A stretch of 33,759 bases of DNA from Candidatus Fermentibacterota bacterium. GTDB lineage: Bacteria > Fermentibacterota > Fermentibacteria > Fermentibacterales > JCC-6. The notes below the pieces were generated by a model. That model made no database searches and was not told the DNA's origin. It worked only from the letters and a program-made list of their open reading frames with translations. The stretch lies in assembly GCA_030592645.1 (NCBI GenBank), contig JAUVIR010000035.1, positions 1 through 33,759 on the forward strand, read 5' to 3'. Every line of letters begins with the position of its first letter. Position 1 is the stretch's first letter. Position numbers and translations under genes: made by a program. Shown here one piece after another: positions 23,978-32,744 of the stretch.

Positions 23978-24730
23978 ATGAAGCACACAATCGGTGTTCT
24001 TTTGCTGCTGGCTCTGTTTCTTGCCTGCGGTGACGATAATGAACAGGTATTCAGGCCTGATCCTCTGCCATTGATGGCGAAGGATACCGCCTTTGTTTAC
24101 GTGCAGGGGGGAATCTTTATTAACGAATCCTGCGATACCGTGGAGATATCAGATTTTCGTCTGGGGAGATACGAAGTGTCTAACCGGCTCTATTACTATC
24201 TGGCTGACGTGGAGGGTGTTGAGTTGCCGCCGGATCCAGAGTTCTCCGGAATGAACAACTATCTTTTCGACTACCCGGACTATCCTGTTGTGAACGTAAG
24301 CGTAAGAGAAGCAGTAGCTGTTGCGGCATCACTTGGAGGAAGACTACCTACAAGATCCGAGTGGGCCTACGCTGCGTCGCTTGATATATCAGGGGATTTC
24401 CAAGGACAGTATCCCTGGGGTTCTTTAGAGCCTGCGGATGCTGAGTATCCAGCAAATTATCTCGCTGGCGATGAATGGGAGACCCGAGGCCTGGATGGTT
24501 ACCTGTGGACAGCCCCCGTTGATTCATTCCCGCTTACAAACGCCGGTTTTGCCTGCCAGGCGGGTAATGTAGCAGAATGGACTTACTCGCCTATGGATTC
24601 GGTGTTGCCTGTATGCGGAGGAGCATGGCTGTCACTGGGTGAGGAAATCAGAATTGAGACGGTTCAATACCTTGCTCCGGGTGATCGGGCACGCCACATC
24701 GGCTTCCGCATCCTCCTTCCGGGGACGTAG
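23978..24730 (+). CDS. Formylglycine-generating-enzyme-like (SUMF1/FGE fold) lipoprotein
   Basis: The frame is open further upstream, but I start at the ATG at 23978 because the product then begins with a lipoprotein signal, MKHTIGVLLLLALFLAC, with the lipobox Cys at 17. The 250-residue protein has the FGE-sulfatase fold: FVYVQGGIF, GRYEVSNRLYY, YPVVNVSVREAVAVAASLGGRLPTRSEW (in parts), PWG, AGNVAEW, GGAW and a terminal HIGFRILL. True formylglycine-generating enzymes need two active-site cysteines near the C-terminus; I do not see that pair, so this is probably a structural or binding member, or an enzyme of another kind such as those in selfneurin or gliding systems (for example GldJ/GldK-like FGE lipoproteins of Bacteroidota). 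No sulfatase gene is nearby. A link to type IX secretion is conceivable but unproven. Confidence 0.75.
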   Translation: MKHTIGVLLLLALFLACGDDNEQVFRPDPLPLMAKDTAFVYVQGGIFINESCDTVEISDFRLGRYEVSNRLYYYLADVEGVELPPDPEFSGMNNYLFDYPDYPVVNVSVREAVAVAASLGGRLPTRSEWAYAASLDISGDFQGQYPWGSLEPADAEYPANYLAGDEWETRGLDGYLWTAPVDSFPLTNAGFACQAGNVAEWTYSPMDSVLPVCGGAWLSLGEEIRIETVQYLAPGDRARHIGFRILLPGT

Positions 24731-24812
24731 CACACTTCTTCAACTAGTTTTGCAGCTTACAGTAAATTGATAATAATAAATTAGTATTATGAGATAATTT
24801 AAAGGAGTTTCT

Positions 24813-27800
24813 GTGATTAACAGATATTACACTTTTTTCACCTTCTATGCTGCATTTTCTATTTTTATTTTTAGTACCGGCACTCTTTCAGCGCAGCCAT
24901 ACACTGACAGCCAGGTAATCACGGTTCCCCCTGGAGGATTTTCCTGGTCAGTGTTCTCCGATTCTTCAGGAATAGGTGATTTCACAACTGTATCTGTACT
25001 TGCACCGGGACCCATAATAGGGTTGAATGATTTGTTCCCCGATTCGGTTGCCCAAGCAATTGAACTGTGTGGTGATTGGTTGAGGGAGGATCTCTCGATA
25101 AGATTCACCGACCTCCTTTACGAAGCTGTTGACGACGATATGCCAGCCCTGCCCGCCTTTTCAGATGTTAATGGAGACGGCCTGGAGGACCTGGTATGGA
25201 GTACGGATATCCGCACCATGTTAACAAGAGTATTCCTGGCTCCAGACTGGATAGAGATTACGGAGATTACCGGATCCATGGAATTAAGAAAGTTCTGTGA
25301 TCTGAATAATGATGGTGTACCTGATTCTGTATTTATCAGTGATGAGGGTGTGCTTACTCTGTTTTTCGAAGATACAGTATCTCAGGTTACAAACGGCTTT
25401 GATATCACAGGGGCAGCTGGTATTGCACTGGGGGATATGGAGGGTGACGGGCTTGTGGATCTTCTGGTGGGAACGGATTCGGGGAACCTCCTCATTTATA
25501 GAAACCGTGGTACTATTGATACTCCATGTTTCATGCCGTTTGTTTCCCGATCCGGCATTCTATTCCCAATGAATCCCGGAGCATTCAGTTCGCCAGCGGT
25601 ATTCCTTTCCGGTGATTCCATGTTGATAGCTGCAATTGGGACACAGCAGAACGGTCTGAAGTTATACACCGCAAGTTCAAGCGGGAGTGTTATGTTCCCC
25701 GAATGGGTGACGGCTGATTCGCCATGCAACATAGACACTCTTCTGAACATTTCCCCCATTGAACTTGATCTCAGAGGGGAAACTGTACTTGTATGCGGAA
25801 CACGTAACGGGATTCTCTACGAAGCCCGGCCAGACTCTGATTCTCTCATTCCTCTCCACCTTTCACCTGTTCGGGGGACCTATCCAAACCTGACCCTTGC
25901 TTCTGTGAATGGTGATGAATTTCCCGATCTGGTAGCGGGAACAATGGAGGGTGACGTTTTCTATCTTGCAGGTTACGAAGGCTGGTTCGATGGAAACTGG
26001 GAGAGAATCGATAGTATTCCTCTCATCCCTTCAGGTGCTCCTGCTGCCTGGAAGGATGGACTGGTTTTTGGATCAAGCAACGGTGAGTTAAGATATTTTG
26101 CAAGAGATGGCAATGGGATCTGGATTGATTCAACAGCAAATTCAGAATTTTGCAATATCGATGTTGGAGAATACTCTACACCTGATTTTACAGATATTAA
26201 TAACGATGGTCTTGAAGAGCTTATTGTTGGAAACTCAAGAGGGTATCTGACCTATTTCGAGCTTGACGAAGATGCCGTTAATGGCGGACCGCTGTATGTA
26301 GAACGTTTCTCCTGGAAATTCGAACCCAACGGTTCGGTTTCAGATATTCAATCCTACTATTCAAGATATTTTGTTCCCTATTCTGTTTTTCGTGTTCCAT
26401 CGGGCATCAACGAAGTAAACGCACTGGCTCGGGAGATTTTGAAAGCTGAACCCCGATATCGTGACGAGATAGCTTACTGCATCGCCCATACACCTACAGC
26501 AGTGCTCCGAGCCATGTACAAGAACGGTGACAGTGACCTGTTTTCTCTCAACGTTTCGGAGATGTACGAAATGGCTGAGAAACTCGATTACGTCCGTCTG
26601 CTGGATTCCTGTGACGAAACGGTATGTGAGCTGAAGACTGAAACCGGCTGGATAGCGATCACGCGGAACGACTATTATCGGTTCGTTGTGCATCCACGAA
26701 TACTGTTTGAAATTCCCGCAAGAATTAATACTGAATACTGGAGTACCGGGCGGGATACTGCCTCCATTTCTCTTGGTGACTGGCTGAATCATGAACCTGA
26801 CAGCCTGTACGGGGGGTCTGGAGATCAGCTGTTCTGGCGGGGATTCATCCCTTCAGACAGTTCCATGGGAAGAACCCTTGAAGAACGTATGCTGGAAGCA
26901 GTTACTTATGAGGAAGCAGTGGTCAGAATATGCAACTTCCAGTCTCACTCCCAGCCTGGGGGTCTGATGACATTTGGGTATATGACCAATGACCTTCATC
27001 CAATGGAGATCTACAGAAAGGCTTACGGTTCCTGCGGAGAACAATCTATTTTACAGACAGCGTTATGCCGTACTTTTTTCATACCCGCTTATGTTGTTGG
27101 ATGCAGGGGCGAGGATCATCAGTGGAACCAGTATCTGAACCCGGGAAACGGCAAATGGAATCATTGGGATATCAACTATGGTATCTCGGGGATCGGTAAT
27201 ATCTGGGTATCAGGTGAAGGGGTAAACCACACAGGTAAGACTATATCGACAATAACAGCCTTCGGACCCGACAATGAAGTATGGCCTGTGACGGGCAGCG
27301 CTATTGTTCCAGCCGGCTCTGGATATATGCCCCAAGACTCCGGTTATACATGTACGGCAAATGTTGATATTCTGGTAACTGATCCGGCAGGGATACCGGT
27401 TGAGGGCGCCATGGTTCTTGCACGGTCTCACTGGGAAAATGCCAATTCAGTTTCTGAATTCAACTATACCGATGAATCCGGTTCATGTGTTTTTCAATTG
27501 GGCTGGGAGCCGAACGGAGGATATACAATCGATGTAATATCACCCTTCGGGTCTGCAGGAAGCACGAATATCACGTTCGATGAAGGGGAATCCTATTCTT
27601 TGCAGTATACCGTACCCTGCAGGGTTCCTCAGAGGCAGTCCATCTTACTCCCGGAGAGCGATCAGTCATTGAACATGTCCGTTACACGCAGACTTTTCCC
27701 GGTACCTTTCTATTCCCGTTCCCTTTATTCGATCGATGACGAGAATGGCGGCGAATCCTACCGTAACCCGGGCTGGGTTCACTGGTCGACATCTGCTTCT

Positions 27801-29324
27801 CCCGGTTCTCCGGTATACATGAATGCGGAGAACTTCAGAAATTACAGGAACGGCTTTAACTGTAAGGCAGTGCCATATCCATTCACACCAGAGCCAAACG
27901 ATACCTGTTACGCAGTCCTTGATAACAGGAACAGTTTTTTTACATGGTCGGAATTCGAATTTTCCCAATCAGCGTTTCCAGCAGCGGGTGATGTGTCTTA
28001 CGATGTTTATAACTGGCTTGCTGAACCGCCTCCAAACCGGAATCCGGTTGCTGCCTCATGCCTTCCCGGCAGCACGTGTTCGGGCAGCGAGGATAATCTA
28101 AGCTGGATCAAGTTTTATCAGGATATCGAGCTTCATCAGGACAATCCTGACGACCCTCTTTCTGCAGAACGGATCATCGGTCCATTCAGAATTCCCTCAG
28201 GGGAGCGAAGCCTGACAATCGGAACAACCAGCGATCAATCCGGTCTTGATCTGGATCTTTTCCTTTTTTCTGATCACAATGCAAACAGGATAGTTGATGG
28301 TATGGCAGAGCTTGCAATGAGCTCAACATCACCAACTTCCAACGAAACTATTTTCATCACAGAACCCGATCCTTCCGCCGCTTACTGGATCTACCTGCAT
28401 GGATGGCAGGTTGGTGAAGAGGGAGGAATGATTGACCTGGGACTATCCTTTGAGCCCCGGATGCTTGATGTGTATTCTCTCACTCCGACTGGATATCAGC
28501 AGAATCAACCAGAGCATTTCAGTTTCATGACTTCATCTGATGTTCTGGAAACCGGAGATATTTATCTGCTGTCAGGGGATAATGTGATTGTACCGGAGAA
28601 ATCAGAAGATCGATGGTTTTTTGAAGCTCTTCTCAGCTCATCCATTTTCGATACGGGGTCAGTGGGGATATTCAGAAACGATGGAGAACTGATAGAATAC
28701 CTTGCATGGAATGTATGCATGGACAGTATTTCTCCGGAAATCACTTCCCTTTCTGTCGTTGTGGACTCTGCTGCTATGAAAGTGCTGGTTGAGTCTTTGT
28801 GTATCGATGAAGGTTCAGGAATACTTGAAGCAGTATCATTTATAGACAGCCTTGAACATACCCGGCAGGTTATGAGGGAGGATTCGATCTGGAGCTGCAG
28901 AATCGATATTGCTCCCCTCTCCGGTCAGACTGTTTCACTGGGAGTCTGTTTTACAGATTCAGCGGGTAATGAAACCACCGGGAATGTCGATGTCGATGTT
29001 CCATTAAGACCGGCAGTGCTTTTCAGCTCAGTATACCCTTCCCGAACGCTTTACGATCATAGACCCGTTCTGCAGCTCTATGCTGATTTCCGTGACGACC
29101 TGACCGGCTGGAGAGCTGCCGCTGAACTATCCGATTCCTCGGGTATATTCCGGGAAGAACTGCGTCCGTTCGTTATCGATGGGAATATCATTCAGTTCAG
29201 ACCGCAGGGCCTTCTTGATGATGGCAGTTATACTGTCATTGTCCGGATAACTGATCAGGAGATGTCGGTGATTGCAGAGCATTCATGGAGTTTCTCTATT
29301 GATACAATGACCTCTGCATTCTGA
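24813..29324 (+). CDS. Large secreted protein with FG-GAP/VCBS repeats and a transglutaminase-like domain
   Basis: 1503 residues from a GTG with AAAGGAG 5 bases upstream. A signal peptide (1-28, ending TLSAQP) is followed by a beta-propeller-like region (about 100-480) with Asp-rich calcium loops such as DVNGDGLED, DLNNDGVPD, DMEGDGLVD and DINNDGLEE. The middle holds a transglutaminase-like core with a plausible Cys741 (GSCGEQS), His769 (EDHQWN), Asp786 (HWDINYG) triad, preceded by a helical region rich in Tyr/Arg. Near 850-920 is a CarboxypepD_reg/Ig-like domain (VDILVTDPAGIPVEGA). The C-terminal 500 residues are beta-sandwich-like with a pre-peptidase-like stretch (LTIGTTSDQSGLDLDLFLF) and end in an Ig-like SFSIDT without a Por sorting domain. 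Transglutaminase-like folds act as proteases or crosslinkers. Calcium binding, export and a cysteine-dependent activity are inferred from motifs. Confidence 0.8.
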   Translation: MINRYYTFFTFYAAFSIFIFSTGTLSAQPYTDSQVITVPPGGFSWSVFSDSSGIGDFTTVSVLAPGPIIGLNDLFPDSVAQAIELCGDWLREDLSIRFTDLLYEAVDDDMPALPAFSDVNGDGLEDLVWSTDIRTMLTRVFLAPDWIEITEITGSMELRKFCDLNNDGVPDSVFISDEGVLTLFFEDTVSQVTNGFDITGAAGIALGDMEGDGLVDLLVGTDSGNLLIYRNRGTIDTPCFMPFVSRSGILFPMNPGAFSSPAVFLSGDSMLIAAIGTQQNGLKLYTASSSGSVMFPEWVTADSPCNIDTLLNISPIELDLRGETVLVCGTRNGILYEARPDSDSLIPLHLSPVRGTYPNLTLASVNGDEFPDLVAGTMEGDVFYLAGYEGWFDGNWERIDSIPLIPSGAPAAWKDGLVFGSSNGELRYFARDGNGIWIDSTANSEFCNIDVGEYSTPDFTDINNDGLEELIVGNSRGYLTYFELDEDAVNGGPLYVERFSWKFEPNGSVSDIQSYYSRYFVPYSVFRVPSGINEVNALAREILKAEPRYRDEIAYCIAHTPTAVLRAMYKNGDSDLFSLNVSEMYEMAEKLDYVRLLDSCDETVCELKTETGWIAITRNDYYRFVVHPRILFEIPARINTEYWSTGRDTASISLGDWLNHEPDSLYGGSGDQLFWRGFIPSDSSMGRTLEERMLEAVTYEEAVVRICNFQSHSQPGGLMTFGYMTNDLHPMEIYRKAYGSCGEQSILQTALCRTFFIPAYVVGCRGEDHQWNQYLNPGNGKWNHWDINYGISGIGNIWVSGEGVNHTGKTISTITAFGPDNEVWPVTGSAIVPAGSGYMPQDSGYTCTANVDILVTDPAGIPVEGAMVLARSHWENANSVSEFNYTDESGSCVFQLGWEPNGGYTIDVISPFGSAGSTNITFDEGESYSLQYTVPCRVPQRQSILLPESDQSLNMSVTRRLFPVPFYSRSLYSIDDENGGESYRNPGWVHWSTSASPGSPVYMNAENFRNYRNGFNCKAVPYPFTPEPNDTCYAVLDNRNSFFTWSEFEFSQSAFPAAGDVSYDVYNWLAEPPPNRNPVAASCLPGSTCSGSEDNLSWIKFYQDIELHQDNPDDPLSAERIIGPFRIPSGERSLTIGTTSDQSGLDLDLFLFSDHNANRIVDGMAELAMSSTSPTSNETIFITEPDPSAAYWIYLHGWQVGEEGGMIDLGLSFEPRMLDVYSLTPTGYQQNQPEHFSFMTSSDVLETGDIYLLSGDNVIVPEKSEDRWFFEALLSSSIFDTGSVGIFRNDGELIEYLAWNVCMDSISPEITSLSVVVDSAAMKVLVESLCIDEGSGILEAVSFIDSLEHTRQVMREDSIWSCRIDIAPLSGQTVSLGVCFTDSAGNETTGNVDVDVPLRPAVLFSSVYPSRTLYDHRPVLQLYADFRDDLTGWRAAAELSDSSGIFREELRPFVIDGNIIQFRPQGLLDDGSYTVIVRITDQEMSVIAEHSWSFSIDTMTSAF

Positions 29325-29330
29325 ATGCAG
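29314..29330. terminator. Small palindrome at the end of the large secreted gene
   Basis: CTGCATT (29314-29320) and AATGCAG (29324-29330) form a 7-bp stem with a CTG loop that contains the stop codon of the large gene. It lies between convergent transcripts (the large gene and tRNA-Val), so it could act both ways, but neither side has a T-run. Confidence 0.25.
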
Positions 29331-29357
29331 CTCATTGAAGAGTTCGGCAAAGAAGAT

Positions 29358-29434
29358 TGGTGGGCGAAGAGGGACTTGAACCCCCGGCATCCTGCTTGTA
29401 AGGCAGGCACTCTAGCCAGCTGAGTTATTCGCCC
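29358..29434 (-). tRNA. tRNA-Val (UAC)
   Basis: Complete cloverleaf on the minus strand: acceptor GGGCGAA/TTCGCCC, D-arm with CTCAGCTGGCTAGAG, anticodon stem CCTGC/GCAGG with loop CTTACAA (anticodon TAC), T-arm GGGGGTTCAAGTCCCTC-like, discriminator A and an encoded CCA (29360-29358). The 5' end is 29434. A TTGACA box lies about 60 bases upstream. Confidence 0.95.
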
Positions 29435-29445
29435 ACAAAAATGAT

Positions 29446-29464
29446 GGTTGCAGGTTCTGCAACC
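29446..29464. repeat. Perfect palindrome in the leader of tRNA-Val
   Basis: GGTTGCAG (29446-29453) and CTGCAACC (29457-29464) make a perfect 8-bp stem with a 3-base loop. It lies between the predicted start of transcription (about 29464) and the mature 5' end of the tRNA, so it could be an operator or a leader hairpin removed in processing. Confidence 0.5.
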
Positions 29465-29470
29465 GGGGAG

Positions 29471-29501
29471 CATATATGGTTTGACGGGTGCTTTCTGTCA
29501 A
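29471..29501 (-). promoter_or_regulatory. Promoter of tRNA-Val
   Basis: On the minus strand a perfect TTGACA (29501-29496) is followed after 19 bases by TATATG (29476-29471, 4/6). The spacing is longer than ideal. The predicted transcript begins about 30 bases before the tRNA. Confidence 0.4.
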
Positions 29502-29545
29502 GCGCTCGGTAAATATGAGCTTGTCACGATTGGAGAATAGACCTC

Positions 29546-31318
29546 TTGAATAAAGCAGATAAGAAACATGGCGTATGCCCCATCAGCATCATTCCTGCTG
29601 AAAGAAGATCGACTATTTTCAATGAACTTCTTGATATGGATAAGTCGTGTGAGACCAAGGTTGTTATTAATCAGAAGGAAGACGATGATCTTGTTCTCGT
29701 TGGAGTAGGAGCGATAGACTGGCCCGGACTTGCAACCGTCGTACTGAGCGAGCTTCACCACTCCGGATGGAATCTTGATCTTCTGGAGGGTTTTGCTCTG
29801 CACTCCGATGGTATCCGAAGAGGGTTCGTGATAACAGGAATCAGGGATAAAGATTCAGATCGACGGGATGCATTTGTTTCCGATGCCGGAAAAATGGCCG
29901 AACTTCTTGCCAACCTTGCAAGGGGACGTGCAGGCACTATCTCACTGCTGTCTAGAGCAGCTGAAAGGCTTGAGAGATTTGAGGAAGTACGGGTTGCCCT
30001 GGAAGAACTGTATAATGATAAGACTGTGCCAGCAGGCATTCTTGGGAAAAGGGGAGAACTCGTTCTATTCATTTCATCAAGGTCCGATGAGTACCTGGCC
30101 GAGAGAAAAGCAAGTGATCTTGCCTGGATAATCAAGACGAACTTCCAGCTTGTTAACAAGGTAAGGACAAGCGCCGGAAAGTCCCAGTTCGCCGTCAAGA
30201 ATCTCAGAACGACAAGGGAACATCTCACGGGTATTAACATTGCTGGATTCGAGAGGGATATTTCGTTTCAGAACTGCGTGACAGCACTAACTCACGCGTG
30301 GTTCGGAGCTTCCATACGCCACCAGAGAAGGTATACCACACGGGACGGAGTTATTTCCATAAGGATAGAGATGACCGGACCAACTGGTTTTAGTGCAACA
30401 AGAGCCGAGCAGATAATTATCAGAAGGAGTCTGAAGAAATTGCTGGTAGCTCATGAACTAGAAAAACTCAAAAGGATCCACCAGTACGGCGGCAGCGAAC
30501 ATTACGCCAGAGCTCTGATACCCCTGCTGAAAAAAGAGTGTGAGACAACAGGTTTGAATCAGGCATACATCGCCATAGTATCATCGACAACGTTCCAGGC
30601 TCAGCTTAAGCTTGTTCTTGTTTCGAGTCAGGATGACAGTAATGCTCACGATACAAAAATTATAGATCTTGTAGGTTCGATCAACTCCAAAAAAGGGTTG
30701 GCTGTAGTATCATTCAGATCCCCATCCAACTACAGGAATATCTGGGTTGATCTTCTGAATGTAACCGTAGAACGGGAAGATTTTACGGAGATGGAAGATG
30801 CTTACAGGGATATTAAACTTGCTATTGAAGATAATTTCGGACAGTTCAGAGATTTCGACAGAGGAATGAGACTGAACGATGTAAGACAGCTGAAAGAGAT
30901 AAGGTCAGAACTGACCGAGATTCCTGCTAATGTGGTGACAGATTTCTATTACCATATCGAGGACTTTCTTAGGGCCAGCATTACGGTGAACGAGTTGTCT
31001 CAGCATATCAGGCTTATTTACAATTCAATATCGTCATACCTCTTGAACCGGGAAACACCGGAGAATCCACGTTCACAGAATGTATCTGAGGGTGAGAGAA
31101 AGGTAGCATCTCTGATCTGTTTCGTGTGCGAGAATGAAGTGGTAATATTCCAGAATCTTCTCGAAGCTGTAAAAGAATACACTGTGAATGTAAGTATTAT
31201 CGAATGGGCAGGTGTGTCCGCCATTCTCTTCAGAATACAGAAAAACGATAAGGGCCTTGCTGACGAAGAACTGATTGATGTTATAGAAAAACTGAAAGCC
31301 CAGTGCGTAGAGCAATAA
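29546..31318 (+). CDS. Unrecognised 590-residue cytoplasmic protein with ACT-like segments
   Basis: A soluble 590-residue protein from a TTG with GGAG about 10 bases upstream. I do not recognise the family. Residues about 48-100 have an ACT-like pattern, LVLVGVGAIDWPGLATVVLS then a HHSGWNLDLLEG helix-strand and GFVITGI. Near 260-300 a second stretch, RIEMTGPTGFSATRAEQIII, could be another ACT-like or regulatory strand-helix unit. The C-terminal third is mostly helical with a final alpha/beta part (VNVSIIEWAGVSAILFRIQ). Tandem ACT-like modules occur at the N-terminus of large NAD-dependent glutamate dehydrogenases and in GlnD, but no dehydrogenase or nucleotidyltransferase domain is present here. 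There is no signal peptide or membrane helix. It sits alone between two tRNA genes. Alternatives: an amino-acid-sensing regulator or a scaffold protein. Confidence 0.7.
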   Translation: MNKADKKHGVCPISIIPAERRSTIFNELLDMDKSCETKVVINQKEDDDLVLVGVGAIDWPGLATVVLSELHHSGWNLDLLEGFALHSDGIRRGFVITGIRDKDSDRRDAFVSDAGKMAELLANLARGRAGTISLLSRAAERLERFEEVRVALEELYNDKTVPAGILGKRGELVLFISSRSDEYLAERKASDLAWIIKTNFQLVNKVRTSAGKSQFAVKNLRTTREHLTGINIAGFERDISFQNCVTALTHAWFGASIRHQRRYTTRDGVISIRIEMTGPTGFSATRAEQIIIRRSLKKLLVAHELEKLKRIHQYGGSEHYARALIPLLKKECETTGLNQAYIAIVSSTTFQAQLKLVLVSSQDDSNAHDTKIIDLVGSINSKKGLAVVSFRSPSNYRNIWVDLLNVTVEREDFTEMEDAYRDIKLAIEDNFGQFRDFDRGMRLNDVRQLKEIRSELTEIPANVVTDFYYHIEDFLRASITVNELSQHIRLIYNSISSYLLNRETPENPRSQNVSEGERKVASLICFVCENEVVIFQNLLEAVKEYTVNVSIIEWAGVSAILFRIQKNDKGLADEELIDVIEKLKAQCVEQ

Positions 31319-31330
31319 TAACTGAGTATC

Positions 31331-31359
31331 TTGACAGTTTGCCAAAGTGATTCTATTTT
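31331..31359 (+). promoter_or_regulatory. Promoter of tRNA-Met
   Basis: A perfect TTGACA (31331-31336), a 17-base spacer and TATTTT (31354-31359, 4/6) place the start of transcription about five bases before the tRNA. Together with the folC-internal box this shows that TTGACA-type -35 elements are in use in this genome. Confidence 0.6.
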
Positions 31360-31370
31360 TGCTCGTCCAT

Positions 31371-31446
31371 GGCGGTGTAGCTCAGTTGGCAGAGCAGCGG
31401 AATCATAATCCGCGGGTCGGGGGTTCAAGTCCCTCCGCCGCTACCA
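31371..31446 (+). tRNA. tRNA-Met (CAU), elongator type
   Basis: Complete 76-base cloverleaf: acceptor GGCGGTG/CGCCGCT, TAGCTCAGTTGGCAGAGC D-arm, anticodon stem GCGGA/TCCGC with loop ATCATAA (anticodon CAT), T-loop TTCAAGT, discriminator A and encoded CCA. The anticodon stem lacks the three G-C pairs of initiators, so it is elongator Met, or possibly Ile with a lysidine-modified CAU. The first pair is a G1-U72 wobble. Confidence 0.93.
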
Positions 31447-31452
31447 GAATTT

Positions 31453-31488
31453 AGCCGTAGGTGTAACAGCCTGCGGCTATTTTCTTTT
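31453..31488 (+). terminator. Rho-independent terminator after tRNA-Met
   Basis: A 9-bp stem AGCCGTAGG (31453-31461) with CCTGCGGCT (31470-31478, one G-U pair), an 8-base loop, then ATTTTCTTTT. It starts seven bases after the CCA end of the tRNA. It is the clearest terminator in the window. Confidence 0.8.
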
Positions 31489-31744
31489 GTGAGACAAACA
31501 CCTGTTAACGAAAAGAATCTATACAATCCCTCTTTTCGAGTATACTCCAAACCACCTGGAAACAGAGCATCCGTGATTTTCCGCTGAAATTCCCGCCCGT
31601 GTCAGGGTTTCCATACAACAACATTTACATTGACGGTATTTGTTTGCATAAGTTATTGATGTGAATAGTATTTCAGGTTGTTTTTGGATCTGAAAAAATA
31701 AGCTGAGTATTAGTTTAGAAAAGCAAAAGGAGAATGGTGGAAAC

Positions 31745-32626
31745 TTGAAAGAATTGATGGCATTCCTTCTGCTTGTTCTGTTTGCTTCATCAACTTATGC
31801 CGCTCCGGGTGATATTCTAAGAAGTCAAACCCTCTCCGGGCAACCTTCAAGCGGGGTCCGCGGTCTTGCAATGGATTGGGATACAGGCTTGATCTGGGTA
31901 GCAGGTCCGAATGGTTCATCTACCATCATATACACGACGATGGATCCGCCAACTATGGCAACAGGCACCTGGTTAGCAGCAGCGGCTGACTTGGGATGGG
32001 TTTTTGATATCGGTTATGGTTTCGACGATGGTGGAACGAAGTACCTCCTTATGAACGATCAGTATTCACCCTTCACAAAGATGATAGACCCGCTTGATGG
32101 TTCATACGACGGTCAACTGCCCGATTACTACTCTTCTGGGAATTACACAAATGGATGTACGGTAGACTGGAACACCAACAACGTCTATATAAGCAGTCAC
32201 GGAAACGCGAATGTCGTTTACTATAATGGTGTATTCTATTACCCTTTCGCATCTATTGCTGGTGCCAAAAACATGGGAACAGCTGTGGGATGGGATCATC
32301 TGTTCATTCTAAGAACAAGTAGCTTCTATACCATTGAGGTCTATGAAATCGGTGGTGCTTTCGTCGGGAGTATTCCCTTAGCAGACTGGCCTTCCGATAA
32401 TTATGTTTTGGGACTTTCCTGTGGTCGAGAGGATGCAGTTGGTAATAATGAGACGCTTTTCTTCGCTGATTTAACAACACAGCAGGTTCATGAAATAGAA
32501 GTAGGCGATTACACTACTCCAGGCAGTCTGACCCCGAGTACCTGGGGTGAGATCAAAGCTGGTTTTGGAAGCATTCCTGATGGAAACGGATCTCCATCCA
32601 GTTCTTTCTTGACTTCCCTCAAATAA
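31745..32626 (+). CDS. Secreted propeller-like protein, unknown function
   Basis: A 293-residue protein with a signal peptide (1-19, ending TYAAPG). The frame opens at a TTG with GGTGG 4 bases upstream; an ATG 12 bases later is an alternative start. The body has YncE/NHL-like propeller features: LAMDWDTGLIWVAG, VDWNTNNVYISSHG and repeated Trp/Tyr-rich strands. I recognise no catalytic site. The chain ends soon after TPSTWGEIKAGF, a position where related secreted proteins would often continue into a sorting domain, and closes in a Ser-rich tail, so it may be shortened or it may simply be a different export class. It begins a new unit after the tRNA-Met terminator. No confident promoter was found in 31489-31744. 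Confidence 0.65.
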   Translation: MKELMAFLLLVLFASSTYAAPGDILRSQTLSGQPSSGVRGLAMDWDTGLIWVAGPNGSSTIIYTTMDPPTMATGTWLAAAADLGWVFDIGYGFDDGGTKYLLMNDQYSPFTKMIDPLDGSYDGQLPDYYSSGNYTNGCTVDWNTNNVYISSHGNANVVYYNGVFYYPFASIAGAKNMGTAVGWDHLFILRTSSFYTIEVYEIGGAFVGSIPLADWPSDNYVLGLSCGREDAVGNNETLFFADLTTQQVHEIEVGDYTTPGSLTPSTWGEIKAGFGSIPDGNGSPSSSFLTSLK

Positions 32627-32744
32627 GATTCTATTGTCTATTCAGTCGATGTAGATAGTTAATGCACTTGAATATCAGGAAGTGTTAGATGTTGTCATTT
32701 TGTCTCGTCGCCCTTCATGACCACTCCAGAACAGGTGTGCTTGA

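Noticed and set aside
29358-31446. Genomic island bounded by two tRNA genes
   Set aside because: There is no integrase, no duplicated tRNA end and no attachment-like repeat. The two tRNAs differ and face opposite ways.
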